From positions 32,803 to 96,802 of the forward strand of contig ARYC01001354.1 of the NCBI GenBank assembly GCA_000711775.1: 64,000 nt of DNA, in the 5' to 3' direction. Positions 36,649-48,431 of the stretch are shown here, one piece after another. The notes below the pieces were generated by a model. That model worked only from the letters and a program-made list of their open reading frames with translations, had not been told where the DNA came from and made no database searches. Every line of letters begins with the position of its first letter. Within the stretch, counting starts at the first letter, position 1. Position numbers and translations under genes: made by a program. The DNA is from Oxytricha trifallax (Eukaryota; Ciliophora; Spirotrichea; Sporadotrichida; Oxytrichidae).

Positions 36649-37258
36649 GCTATGGGGTCAAACACATTCCCCCCCCCCTAATGTATACTTTTCTTTTTGA
36701 AGCCTGATAGAGTTTTTAACACTGAGTAATAGTAGCTAATGTACTACTAGTGTGCAATCAATAGTTTTCGAGCTAGAGCCTCACCAAAGTCACTTTTTAT
36801 ATATAAAAATTATTATAAATTTTGCAAAAAATTTCAAATTCTCTACAAAAATTAATTTCTCTAAAATTATTTGATTTTAGCATTTATTCACTTCATTGAC
36901 AAATATATCAAATTTATTTTAATTTTTAAATAATATTAAAAAGTAATATTCATAACTACTATAAATTAAATTTTAATATTATTTAAAAATTAAAATAAAT
37001 TTGATATATTTGTCAATGAAGTGAATAAATGCTAAATCAAATAATTTTAGAGAAATTAATTTTTGTAGAGAATTTGAAATTTTTTGCAAAATTTATAATA
37101 ATTTTTATATATAAAAAGTGACTTTGGTGGGCTCTAGCTCGAAAACAATTGATTGCACACTAGTAGTACATTAGCTACTATTACTCAGCGTTAAAAACTC
37201 TATCAGGCTTCAAAAAGAAAAGTATACATTAGGGGGGGATGTGTTTGACCTCATAGCC
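36649..37258. repeat. Foldback element E
   Basis: Two arms (about 36649-36943 and 36967-37258) are inverted copies with a loop near 25 bases. Ends carry TATGGGGTCAAACACATTCC plus a C run on the left and GGGGGGGATGTGTTTGACC on the right. Arms include AGCCTGATAGAGTTTTTAAC and GCTAGAGCC. Unrelated in sequence to elements A-D. It lies between coding blocks of the minus-strand membrane gene, so it may be an excised germline insertion. Confidence 0.85.
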
Positions 37259-37279
37259 GATAATTGATATTGCATTAGC

Positions 37280-38720
37280 TAGACATTTCTACATGAGTCC
37301 TTTATATTTGGTAAAGCAAATATTCACTCTAACCTATCCGTAGCTAGCCAAAGTAGAATTGCATACTTTATCCGAGCCATATACTTCTAGATATTTAAGT
37401 ACACTGACAAAAACATAATGTTAAGTTTTCTTCATTTATTACATATATTCTTCATATTAATAGCATCTTGAGATAAACTCAGTGAATGCTACTTATCCAT
37501 TCTTAAGAAATATAATTGAACTGTTGCTTATAAAATTGGTTCTTAGATATATCATCACATTTTCACTAGATATATCTCTAAAATATATAACATTTAGTAA
37601 TTTCATAATGTAAGCGACTTTTGAGTAAAGACTCTCTGTAATTAAGTAAGCAAAGCTATAAAGTATATGGAAAACAAGCACATTAACAAAATTTCAATTA
37701 AAAGATAGTTGAAAAGAAATTTACTTGATTCTATTGTCAAAATATTTGTCATAGCTACTTTTCATCTTCTCCTAAGCTTCACCTATTTCAATTTTTCCTT
37801 AACTTAAGAATAAAATTTATTTTTACTATATATTAAAATAAAGTTTACTTTTCAACCTTTTGATTTTAAACTTTCAAATCCTTTAATTCATTCATTCCAC
37901 TGCCAATATTCATGTTACCTCCATATCCCTAATTTATTAATAGCTAATTTTGTTGATTACCAGAATATATTGAATTAAATTCTATGTCTTATTATTTTAA
38001 ACTAGAGTTTTACAAATCTTGTAGTTCTATTTCATTTATATTTATACTATTTTATTACTGTTCATTCTTACTTTTGTAAAAGATTTTAAACTTTTTAGAA
38101 AGATAGACATTATTTTGATTAATTATGATTTCTTATTTTATTATGTTGAAATGAAGCAGAAATTTTGGAAGAGAATTAATGAGAATCATTCACTTTATAC
38201 TTCCAAAATTAATTTAGAAAATTTTACTTAGATTTTATTATAGATATCTTAGAGCTGTCAAACTCTGACATGTAAAGATCATTTCCTTCTCTTAGAGTCA
38301 TGTTCGAGCTACTCACTAAACTTTGATTTAGATACTGAGATAGTATGGTCTATAAAAATTTAATTCAACTAAAGCATTAGAAATATATAAATACCTATAT
38401 TTTCTTGGACATTTACCTCCATTTTCTTGTGACTTAACCATTTACAGTCTGAAATTATTATTGTATTGTATTTTGCGCTTATATCTCTATTAGTTCCTAT
38501 GATTCAAAGAAATACTCTAAATACATAGAACTCTGCTGAATAAATTTGAAAACTAAAGCTCTATCTAAGCCTATGAAAAAATTGATCATAATATGCTATC
38601 TTTCCATTATTAAACTTATTATTGGAGTTACGAAAGTAAAAGCATCATCAATTGTTGCTGTTGATATAATGAGAGCTACCTTTTAGAATTGAATATTTAC
38701 TGAACAATATCTATGAATTC
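37280..38720 (-). CDS. Putative extracellular part of the membrane protein
   Basis: 38700-38390 is a clean 100-codon minus-strand block (ALIISTATIDDAFTFVTPII, then IQQSSMYLEYFFESQELIEI). Weaker blocks follow toward 37300. It precedes the TM block at 36540-36310 in transcription order and is interrupted by foldback E. The reading as an ectodomain is inferred from position only. Confidence 0.45.
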
Positions 38721-39409
38721 TTTTGTGTACAACTATGCATGAGTGAAGTTATTTGACCTCATAGCATTATTTCAATTTTAAGCTACCCAGAAAATGACTT
38801 TTTCATAGTCTGTTGGTTTAAACGGTGGCTAGGTCGCTCTGGTGGTTTGGAACATCGTTCTGCCTTTAAGACTATTAGGACTCTTATTTTGTATTTAAAG
38901 AAGTTGAAAAACATAGGAATTTATGAGGTAGCTCATTGTGTGAATGGAATACTGCATCCTAATCGTCTAAACACTCTATTTCTATTATGTATGCGCTAAA
39001 GATAGCCTTAAAAAGTTATATAAATCATAACACCTCATATGATGTAGAATTTAATTATTGAAATCAAAATTAATATAATCATTGCTTAAAGAATTTCTTA
39101 AGGCTTTAGATGGCCTAGTTTGACAATTTACAATTAAATAAATTGGTTAATAACTTCTTGTAAATTATCAATTTGAAGGTGATAAAAATGATAGGAAATA
39201 TTTTGATTATATAAAATTAAATAGCTTAGTTTTATAATTAACTTTTAAAATAACTAATCTGTCATTTTAATTTATTTTGTAAATAATTTTTTATCATCAC
39301 TAAAGTGATTTTATTTAAAGGCATTACTTGTGAATGTTGTATTAATAAATACAATTTATTTTTCAAAAATTCATTAATATAAATACATTTATAAGTCAAA
39401 TCTTCATAG

Positions 39410-39640
39410 CAAAGTTGATTCTCCAAAAATAATTTCTCATTTTTCCATATAACAATATAAGAAGTATGAATATTATGATAATAAATGCTGTGAAGAATAT
39501 AGTGTAGGCGTTAGTTTGACCTTGCAAGTATTGATTTACCGAATCAAATGATTTATTCTTTAATTAAGTGAACAGGGCATCCATGAAGAATATTTTTAAT
39601 TCAATAAGCTCGAGGAAATCTTAGTTCTTGTTCAAATCTA
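39410..39640 (-). CDS. Membrane protein TM block, paralogue 2
   Basis: Encodes KNKSFDSVNQYLQGQTNAYT followed by a transmembrane helix (FFTAFIIIIFILLILLYG) and a basic tail (KMRNYFWRINFAMKI), ending at a TGA near 39402. Aligned with paralogue 1, the motif S-V-N-x-Y-L-Q-x-x-T-x-x-Y before the helix is conserved. Foldback F begins 110 bases upstream. Confidence 0.55.
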
Positions 39641-39748
39641 AAAGGTCTATACATAGAAAAGATGTTTAAGATTAATAGATCTTTTTCCGTTATACCAGAT
39701 CAAGCATGCGCTCTCTTTTGTAGGATTATCTGAATATATTATAATAAA

Positions 39749-40670
39749 GAGAGTATAATCAAAATGTGGAGACTGTTAAAAATAAAGTATTCAAATATGA
39801 TTATGATCTTAACTAAATAGATAACTATTTGTTTAACAGTCGCTATTTCGAATTAATTCCATGTGTTTATTTATTATTCTTCATTTATTTAATCAAACAT
39901 GGAGATTTCTGATTATTAATTTTTTTGACTTTTTCCAAATCATTTCTATTTAATGGCATCGAACTTGTAGTTGCTGTATTCTCATTTGTCATTCCTAAAT
40001 AATTTTTTAGAGATATCTTCATGGTAACTTCAGGGTATCTTCCTCAAAAATCAAAAAATTCAAAAATATTAAAATTAACAATAATAGTAGCAACAATAAC
40101 AGCAATAAATCAAACAAAATAAATTAAAATTAGAGTCTGGGGATTTCCCCAGAAAAATCCAAATTTTCTAAAATTCATAGTATTTTGACCTAAAGTAAAA
40201 TATGATAATTAAGATAAAGATAATGAACAAGAAAAAACACAGTTTTTTTATAATTTTAAAATTCCTTAAAAATTTCAACCAGACTCTAATTTTAATTTAT
40301 TTTGTTTGATTTATTGCTGTTATTGTTGCTACTATTATTGTTAATTTTAATATTTTTGAATTTTTTGATTTTTGAGGAAGATACCCTGAAGTTACCATGA
40401 AGATATCTCTAAAAAATTATTTAGGAATGACAAATGAGAATACAGCAACTACAAGTTCGATGCCATTAAATAGAAATGATTTGGAAAAAGTCAAAAAAAT
40501 TAATAATCAGAAATCTCCATGTTTGATTAAATAAATGAAGAATAATAAATAAACACATGGAATTAATTCGAAATAGCGACTGTTAAACAAATAGTTATCT
40601 ATTTAGTTAAGATCATAATCATATTTGAATACTTTATTTTTAACAGTCTCCACATTTTGATTATACTCTC
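39749..40670. repeat. Foldback element F
   Basis: Perfect or near-perfect inverted repeat: arms 39749-40139 and 40279-40670 (about 391 bases each), loop about 139 bases. Ends are GAGAGTATAATCAAAATGTG and its complement. Arms contain CAAATCATTTCTATTTAATG and GATATCTTCATGGTAACTTC. A diverged half copy lies at 29405-29620. The near identity of the arms means recent origin or arm correction. Confidence 0.9.
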
Positions 40671-41104
40671 TTAATATTTAGCACAATTTTTCAGTCTCTA
40701 TGTCTTACATAAACTTTTTAAAATATTAAAAGCCATCATCACTATTTCTCCTAATTTAAATATAATCGTTTCTAGTTCAAGACATTGGCCTAATTAGTAG
40801 GTTGTGCCTATTAATAAATATTAGGTATATTAAGAAATGGGATTGAAAAGTATATAGGAAATGTTTTATGCGTAGCTTTCTCTCCCGAAGAAATTCACGT
40901 TTTCCATGCAAATGTCCTTGTTATAGATAAAATTAATAAAAGAATCATTTTATTTATTTTAGATGGTATTCAGGTTGTTGTAGAACTTAAGAATTTTCTA
41001 ATAAGTATTTTGAGAAATGAAGAAAATACTATGAAATAAAGGCAAAACAAGTCATAAATATTAAGCTAATATTAAATGCCCATGCTCTCTTTCTTTTCTT
41101 AAAT

Positions 41105-42500
41105 CAGAGAAAGTTAAGAAGCTTCATTTACTACTCCTCTTCTTCAATTTTTTCATCTTCGGCATTAACTTATTGGAGAATCCCTAAGTCATTTTAATTA
41201 ATATTTTTAGCTTTTTAGATAGCATTTATTTAATCAAAGTCATCATTTTTTGTTAATGAGCCCTTCTTAAAAATATAAACAAAAGAATACATCTCTAGAA
41301 TTTATATTTATTAAAAGAATTAGAATCACTCATTTCATGCTCGCTATCTTGATACCGTTTTTGGAATTTTTCCTAGTCATTATGTCATAGAATGACCTTT
41401 TCTTATTATTATGCTTTTAATTATGATTTTTAAACTATTATAAAATATAGATCTTAAATCAAAACTTAGCTAGAATTCTGTTGAGATTTGGTTTCCTCTT
41501 GTATTTTACTATCTTATTAATCAGAGTATTATTTCCTCTACCTTTCATTGTCATTATATTTTGGGTTCTTCTCATTGTTTAAGATAACTAATACATCAAT
41601 GTCTGAGATAGTGTTTTCTTGTTTTGTGTAATTTAGAAAAGTATTGCTATTTTAATGAGTATTAAAACTGATATTTGCGTCTCTGTTAATCTCTCTATCT
41701 TAGGCATTTTATGATAAGTAGTCATTGAATCTAGGTGAATTATCACTCACATTAACTTAAAATTTCTTTTGTTTCTGCTCGTCTTGCTCTTAGTTTTCTA
41801 AAAAATAACACTAATAAAGATTTCATTATGTTAATAGTTTTATCTATCATGAACAGGCAATCAAAATAATTTAAAGTTATTTTAATATTTATATTCATAT
41901 CAGTAACAAAAATGCACTATTTCTTAAAATTCTAAACAATTAAAGTTTAAAAGCTCCTTCTTTTATTTATATTTATTATAAATATTTTTTATCTACTATT
42001 AATGCACTTATGAATTTTTTATATAATAAATTATTTGTGATATTTCTTTTGATTCTCTTTTTTGTAATAAATTTTATATTATTCAAATATGCAAATTAAA
42101 TAGTTTCTTACAAGGGTTATTTCTCTTAAATGTAAAGTTTAATCTACTAAATTCTGAATTTTATTTTTAGGACATGCCACGAAGAAGATTAAAGCCGTAA
42201 ATTATAAAAAATATTTACTTATAAAATTATCTGTCCTAAATCAGACTAATATAGGTGTGACAACTCGAAAAACTCCAATTATTGTAAATATGGAAATTAA
42301 GATTGTTATCTAAATTTGATCTATTGCACTATATGCATATGCAGTAATTTGTTAATTGTGCATACTATCTAACAGCCAAATATGCTCATTCAAAATGTTG
42401 TTTCCATTTTAGACAGTGAAATATATCGATTGCTCATACTGATTCAGCTTGAAACTTTGTGGACACACAGTTCAATGATTTTAAATCCATTTTTGTGTTC
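41105..42500 (-). CDS. Membrane protein, paralogue 3, with acidic tail
   Basis: 42460-42200 encodes NQQITAYAYSAIDQIQITIL, entering a hydrophobic helix (ISIFTIIGVFRVV). 41640-41440 is a hydrophilic tail (SDIDVLVILNNEKNPKYNDN, then QQDSKIQEETKSQQNSSQVL) and 41290-41105 the C terminus (GILQQVNAEDEKIEEEEQQM), ending at TGA near 41105. AT-rich gaps separate the blocks. Position of the TM helix relative to a long acidic/Gln-rich tail fits a single-pass receptor-like protein. Not a recognised family. Confidence 0.55.
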
Positions 42501-42509
42501 AATTAATTT

Positions 42510-45500
42510 ATGTTCATGTTATAGATTTCAATAAGCTTTGTCGTGAAAATATTCGTTTAGTAGTTAATGCATGTTACTCTTTGTATGTCCTTCCATTTTC
42601 ATCAATTACTCGATATCCAAAAAAGTGTTCTTAACGAAATCTTAAAAAGTCATCAATGAAAAAGTTTGTCTAGGCAAACAGGAAGTTTTAAGTCTAAATT
42701 GTCCTATTTTGAGTAAAAGTGGAATTCATTGGTTCCTGCCCATTAAAATATATATAATATTTGCAATGTTTAAGAGCTATTTTACTAAAAGTCATCATCT
42801 TACAGTTTGTTAAAGTCTTAGAGAAGATTTATTTGTTACGTCAACTTATGAAATAATTTTCTGTTATCTGCTCTAGGAGAGATATAAGTTTTCTGCACTC
42901 ACAGTGATCATTTAAAATTTTCAAATAATCTCTTGGATTTATCTTTTACTATTTTTTTACAAAAAATAGTATATTATGATGTTCAGTTAAGAAAGGTTTA
43001 TGTAAGGTAATTTTTAGTTATTACATATAAAGAATTAATCGTTCTCAATAAAAATGAATAAATTATTTTTAAACAAAGAGAATTGAAAAACAATTGAATT
43101 AAAATTAAATCAAAAATGTTAATCATTTAAATTTTACTAATTATTATAATTATTGGATCGACTAGTTTTTATAAGAACAACTTATCTGAGTGGTAAATGC
43201 TGATTAATATATTAATTAAGCCTTTAAGAAGTTATAATTTTAATTTAATTGTTTATAATTCTTACCTTAGTTCTTAAATGATTAACTTGGTATTTTTACT
43301 TTAAAAATAAACTATAAGAATATTAAGTAATAAAATCTCGTTCATATATATTTTAGTTTTGATGGTAATAAACATCAACAGTAGCATCAGTCTCTCCATC
43401 TATACCTGATTCACTTTTATTCAATTCATTTTATGATTGAGGTTGATACTATATCTCTTTGTCAATTAACTGGATTACAATAACGAAAAATTCAAACTAG
43501 TTATTCTAGAACTGTTCACAGAAAATTTTGAATCTGACATTCACAAAGTTAGTAGACTGAAATACGCTTTGAACTTTTTAGTTTATGACATATAGGTCTA
43601 ATTTAAACATTCTATAAAAGAGGTTATTAAATAAAGAATAACAAAATATCTCTCTTTCCTTAGTTGTTTTTGATAGTGTCTCTTAGTTAATTTATGCAAG
43701 ATATGGAGAAATTTAGCCAGCTCTAATTTCAAAATCTAAATATGATGAATTTTCAATGAGGTAATTCCTTTTTATGCCTAAATATCTAGCTGTATTTTAC
43801 AGACATTTTTACTCTACTTCTTAATTATCGCAAAGCAAAAACATTAAATCTTTATTCCTATTCCAATACTTGAGTGGCTATCTAGATAGTTTCTAACACT
43901 TCTAATAAAAAACCTATGAAAGTATAGCCGTGACTACTTGAGAAATGACTCTGCACAATCAATTATATTGGAACGATATATCCATTTTTTAAATAATAAA
44001 CTGATTCACCTTTTTCTCAAGTATTATCTTCTCTCCAGTTCGATTGAATTCGTTTACACAAGACTTATGGGTCTACTTATCATATCATTCAAAAACTTAA
44101 AAAAATAAACAAACTATTCATTATAATTTCGTAGCTACTATATCTAAGATTTTGCCACTTGTAACCAGTAAGCCTCTGAATTGCTTATTGCATTCAATAA
44201 TCTCGCCATAATTCTCTTCCTTGCAACTTACTGATAAAATGCTGTGATCTGAATATGAATCTGAAGCCTGGTAATTTTTTTCAAATAAACTTTCATGCTT
44301 ATGACATTTTTCATCTTAGACATGTATAAGTTGTAGTTCTAACTATAATTCAAAAGTTGAAAATGAACAATTGCAAAGTTTTAGTAGATCTTTTCATTTT
44401 TATGCTTGTTGGCATCATCCTAATAATATACTAAGAATAAAATGATTATATCCATCTATTTGAAAGTCTTAAAGGTAAGAGCTATTAGTTTTGCAACATG
44501 GAAAGCTTCTTCTAGCACTTTATCAACCATTAAAATGGAGTCTGTTATTAAATACCAAAACTGCATGATAAGTCTGCTTAATTCAAGAGTTAATTCATGA
44601 ATAGCGGAGAAAATTTTTTGATTCTAATTGTCGCAGATCTTACTAACTTTTAAAGGTAACTATCTAGATATACGAAAATATATAGTGACGCCAAACAAAT
44701 TTTGCTAGAATCCTTGTTAATAACTTTCTTAAGAGGAGATAATACTTTGAATATGATTTATAAGCAAATGCTCAATTTAATAGAAACTACACTTATCAAT
44801 GAAGCTAAGTTTATTTAGTTCAACTTGCTTCAGAATATTTATACTCAAGCAAATGTTTCTCATTTAGAATAATGCAAAGTTCGCTTACATAATTTTTATC
44901 TAATAGCTTTCGGGAAATTGAAAATGGCCTGCTCATAGTAAACAAATATGCATTAAAATAATTTACTATCAAAATATATTGATTTTTTTATTGTCTCACA
45001 AAGTTTGCAAAGAATTTATGCTTTAGTCTGGTTGGGTCAATTTTCAAAATAAAGAAGTCATATTAAAGAGATTCATCAGTTTTATCATCTTCGAATACAA
45101 ATTCCATTGAGTAGTTTTTCTCTTCATTATCCTTGTTAAATCTAGCTTGCTTCTTCCTCAGCCTAAAGTAAACTAAATCATTTATAAAAATTAATAATAG
45201 CTTTCTATAACTTGTTAACTTTTAATAAAAGGTTTTAATCGATATAATTAATTAAATAATAATTTTAATTAAAAATATTAAGATTCAGTTTATTTCTAAT
45301 CTTGGTAATCATTGAATCTAGAAATAAAATATTGAAAGTGAATGGTGCTGTAGAATAGTGCTCTTTAGTGTAAACTCTATCGTTTTAAAATGAATTTAAA
45401 AAGCCAATGTCTTGCCCGTTCATTTCTATGATTTACTGATTCTCATAATTTTTCTAATTCAAAATTCAGACTATGGATTATGATTAATGGCACAGACAAC

Positions 45501-46490
45501 TGTTCTTTAAGGACTCGCCATTGTGATCATCTAGTATTCCAAATAAGTATTTCAGACTATGATTCTGATGCTCTTTGTCCTTCGGAGATTTCTAACATGC
45601 TCAGTGAGTAAGTACAAGATTTATTGATGTTAGACCTCCATTTTACTTTAGTTAATTCTTATTTTATCCATAATTCTGTACTCCCAGTGGTACTGAATAA
45701 GATAGGACATGCCAAGCATGAAAGGTAGTAATATTGCCAAATAATACAGATTTATGGAGCTCACAGTTTTGTCGAAAGCATTAATGACTACTATGAAACA
45801 GCAAGATAGTGTAATTCACAGCATGAAATTTTGGATAGTGTTGATTAATTTATTGTATATAAGAACTACAAATAGCTTACTTATACAAACTCTAAATGTT
45901 AAGATTTGCAAAATAATACTGATCACATCTACGTATTGAACATTGAAGTGAAAATTTGGGAATATAACTTCCACCCCAATTATAGCTATTAACATTATAA
46001 AAGGTTAGAATTAAATATTTCCAAAAAGAATTAGAGATGGTCATTGCGGTGATCAATTTTAGTGAAAGGCTACTTTTGACTTGGTAATTTTAAAGTAATC
46101 ACTCTTTTAGAAAGATTTGAGTGCACATTAGTATTGCGAAATTGAATGCATTAATTAATTGAAGTGCGACGTGCAACAATTATAAAAATCTGAATATAAA
46201 ATAAAGTATTGTAAGTCCCAAATCATCTACCTGAGTTTTATCAGGAATACTTTTAGAATAATATGCAAATAAAATCGAACTAAGAGTAATAATATTGATA
46301 AATTTAGTTTTATAAAGAGTGAATTAAAAGAAAATTTTTAAATGCACTCGTCATAGTGGAAATAGTAGTTAGAATTGTAGAATTGTCCTTTATTTAAGTA
46401 ATGCTCTTCTACTTGTAGAAAGTGATCCCTAGCATTAAAATCTTTACTACATATTTCAATAGCATTGCCATGTTGATAAAAAGATAATCC
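42510..46490 (-). CDS. Coding traces, probable ectodomain of the membrane genes
   Basis: Minus-strand blocks with protein character recur, for example about 44945-44780 (SRKLLDKNYVSELCIILNEK), but the frame changes often, and long AT-rich gaps intervene. Likely the 5' exons of paralogue 3. A 61-codon plus frame at 45754-45936 has a hydrophobic middle and is probably antisense. I cannot define exons. Confidence 0.35.
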
Positions 46491-46499
46491 TTTATTGGC

Positions 46500-47522
46500 C
46501 CCGAATCCATGTAAACTTAATTATAATTTATTTAGGTTTAATACTCAACTCTATAATTAAAATGGTATTTGTTTAGTTTTCAACAATCCAAGTGTCCTTA
46601 ATATCAATGTCATATATCTGAGATTGTATGATAATTGCGAGAGAGTATATCGGGAAGAGTGCCTCTGAAATCATAAATTTTCTGTAGACAGGTGCCGTAA
46701 TCACCTTACTCATATTAATGAATGTATCGCAAGTGATATCAGTTTTGAGGAAACCAACTGCTTTAATATCGATATTTAACTCATAAACTTAATTTAAGAA
46801 AATATCACATTCAAAATTGACTATGATATTCCGAGAGTATAACAAATAAATTGTTCAAGTTAACCCAAAAAAATTATACGATTAAATTTGATACAGAAAA
46901 TTATAGTATAATCAAAATTCTAATTATTAAATATTTTGATATTTGGTGTTTTCTTAGAGATTATAAAGCTTGCATAGTTGTATTTTGATTGATGTTTTTC
47001 CTTAGCAAATCCAAAGTATGATTGTTTAAATTATTAGGCATAATAAGATTGCTTTCTTTTAGGTGAACTTAATTTAATTTTGTTTTCGTCTTATTTAGAG
47101 AAATACCATTAAGAACCATTTGATTATAGTTGCTGAATGAATTCCTTCTCTTTTGCTAATAGTTTTAGTAAATTATTCTTTAGTTTTAAATGGTGGAATT
47201 CATTATTAGCTTTTTACAATGGTTACTTATTTAATTTCCCCTTTAATGCTGGATATTGATCTTTTTGTAAATGAGATTAAATATTATTAATTTCAAGGTT
47301 TTTATCTAAATCATTATAATAATTAATTTGAATATGGATTACATTTTTCATATTCCTCTCTATTAACAAATCTTGACTCATTCTCCTTGAGAGAACATTT
47401 CTGGAGACACTTTCACTCTTCAACTTATTGAACACTCCATTGGTAGTACTGCCAGGAAATTGACTTATATCCGTAATGGAAAATCTCTTGTCTGTGAGAA
47501 ATTCGGGGGTTAAAGGTCTCAT
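46500..47522 (-). CDS. Hypothetical protein: hydrophilic N part, beta-rich C part
   Basis: From ATG 47522 (MRPLTPEFLTDKRFSITDIS) one frame runs about 268 codons to 46716 with no TGA. To about 46930 it is hydrophilic (ALKGKLNKQPLQKANNEFHH, then LLKLLAKEKEFIQQLQSNGS). From 46830 a neighbouring frame reads better (AVGFLKTDITCDTFINMSKV, then VYRKFMISEALFPIYSLAII), so an intron or shift lies near 46850-46930. The second part resembles the ectodomain-like sequence of the cluster. It may be a tail of one paralogue followed by the ectodomain of the next. Confidence 0.55.
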
Positions 47523-47734
47523 ATAGCCTATTTTTTTAAGATATCAAAGTGTCTCTAAGAGAATACAAATTCTTTTGTGAAACTTAGCCATGATAATCAT
47601 AAATATTATGAGGGCTGTTATATCTTTTCCAGTTTATTTCTACAGTAGATCTAAACACAAAGAAATAAACAAAGAGTCACAATAAGTAGTAAAATAATAA
47701 AATGATTTTGATAAATAATAAAGAATACAAACCT

Positions 47735-48244
47735 CAAAGTATTTGCAAATAAGTTTTTATGCGATCCATACACAGCAGGACTATGAAGACCTCCATAATT
47801 TATTGAAACATAAGAATCTCTTCAACTGCCATCAGAAATATACTTAAAGGCTGTTGAGTCTTTCTTATTTACATTTAGATTATTTTATTATGATGAAAGG
47901 AGATTATTTTAATTTAGTCTATATTAGCTAGTTTGATAGACCTTTATACCGTGATTATCAAGAAAATCGATAAATCTGTACTTAATGTGGATGTGAAGAG
48001 CCAAAATCTTTTTAGTAAAGAGCATTCCAGACTCATATTGAGGATGTTCTGATTCTATACATAGTCCTCCATTGTTTTTGACAATATAAAAATCTGTTCC
48101 ACTACCATCTCCCAAGTAGAGGGTGTATTTAAAGTGAAACATTCGTTCTAAATTCGACATAATTAATTGATTAATAAAAGTTAAAATACTTCCGATATAA
48201 TTATCAAAGAATACATCCCAACTTAATTTAATTAAAAAATTCAA
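47735..48244 (-). CDS. Conserved-looking small protein with GDGSG motif
   Basis: ATG 48244; about 168 codons without TGA. The N terminus is hydrophobic (FDNYIGSILTFINQLI); then comes YLGDGSGTDFYIVKNNGGLC, a Gly-rich turn followed by an NNGG motif, and ESEHPQYESGMLFTKKILAL. I recall similar GDGxGRDxYI...NNGG segments in uncharacterised ciliate proteins, but cannot verify it here. Divergent from the RING gene at 48432, so the 190 bases between them probably hold both promoters. Confidence 0.55.
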
Positions 48245-48431
48245 ATTACCATCAAAATAAGTTTATTAGGTGATAAAAAAAATAATTTAAGAAATTACCA
48301 ATTTTTGCGTTTCAATTTGATTAATAAAATTTAATTGATATTAAGAATTAAATTCTTACTCTCATTATTTATACTATTAAAAGTTGAGAAATAAAAATTA
48401 TAAATAGAGCAATAATATAATAATCTTCACA

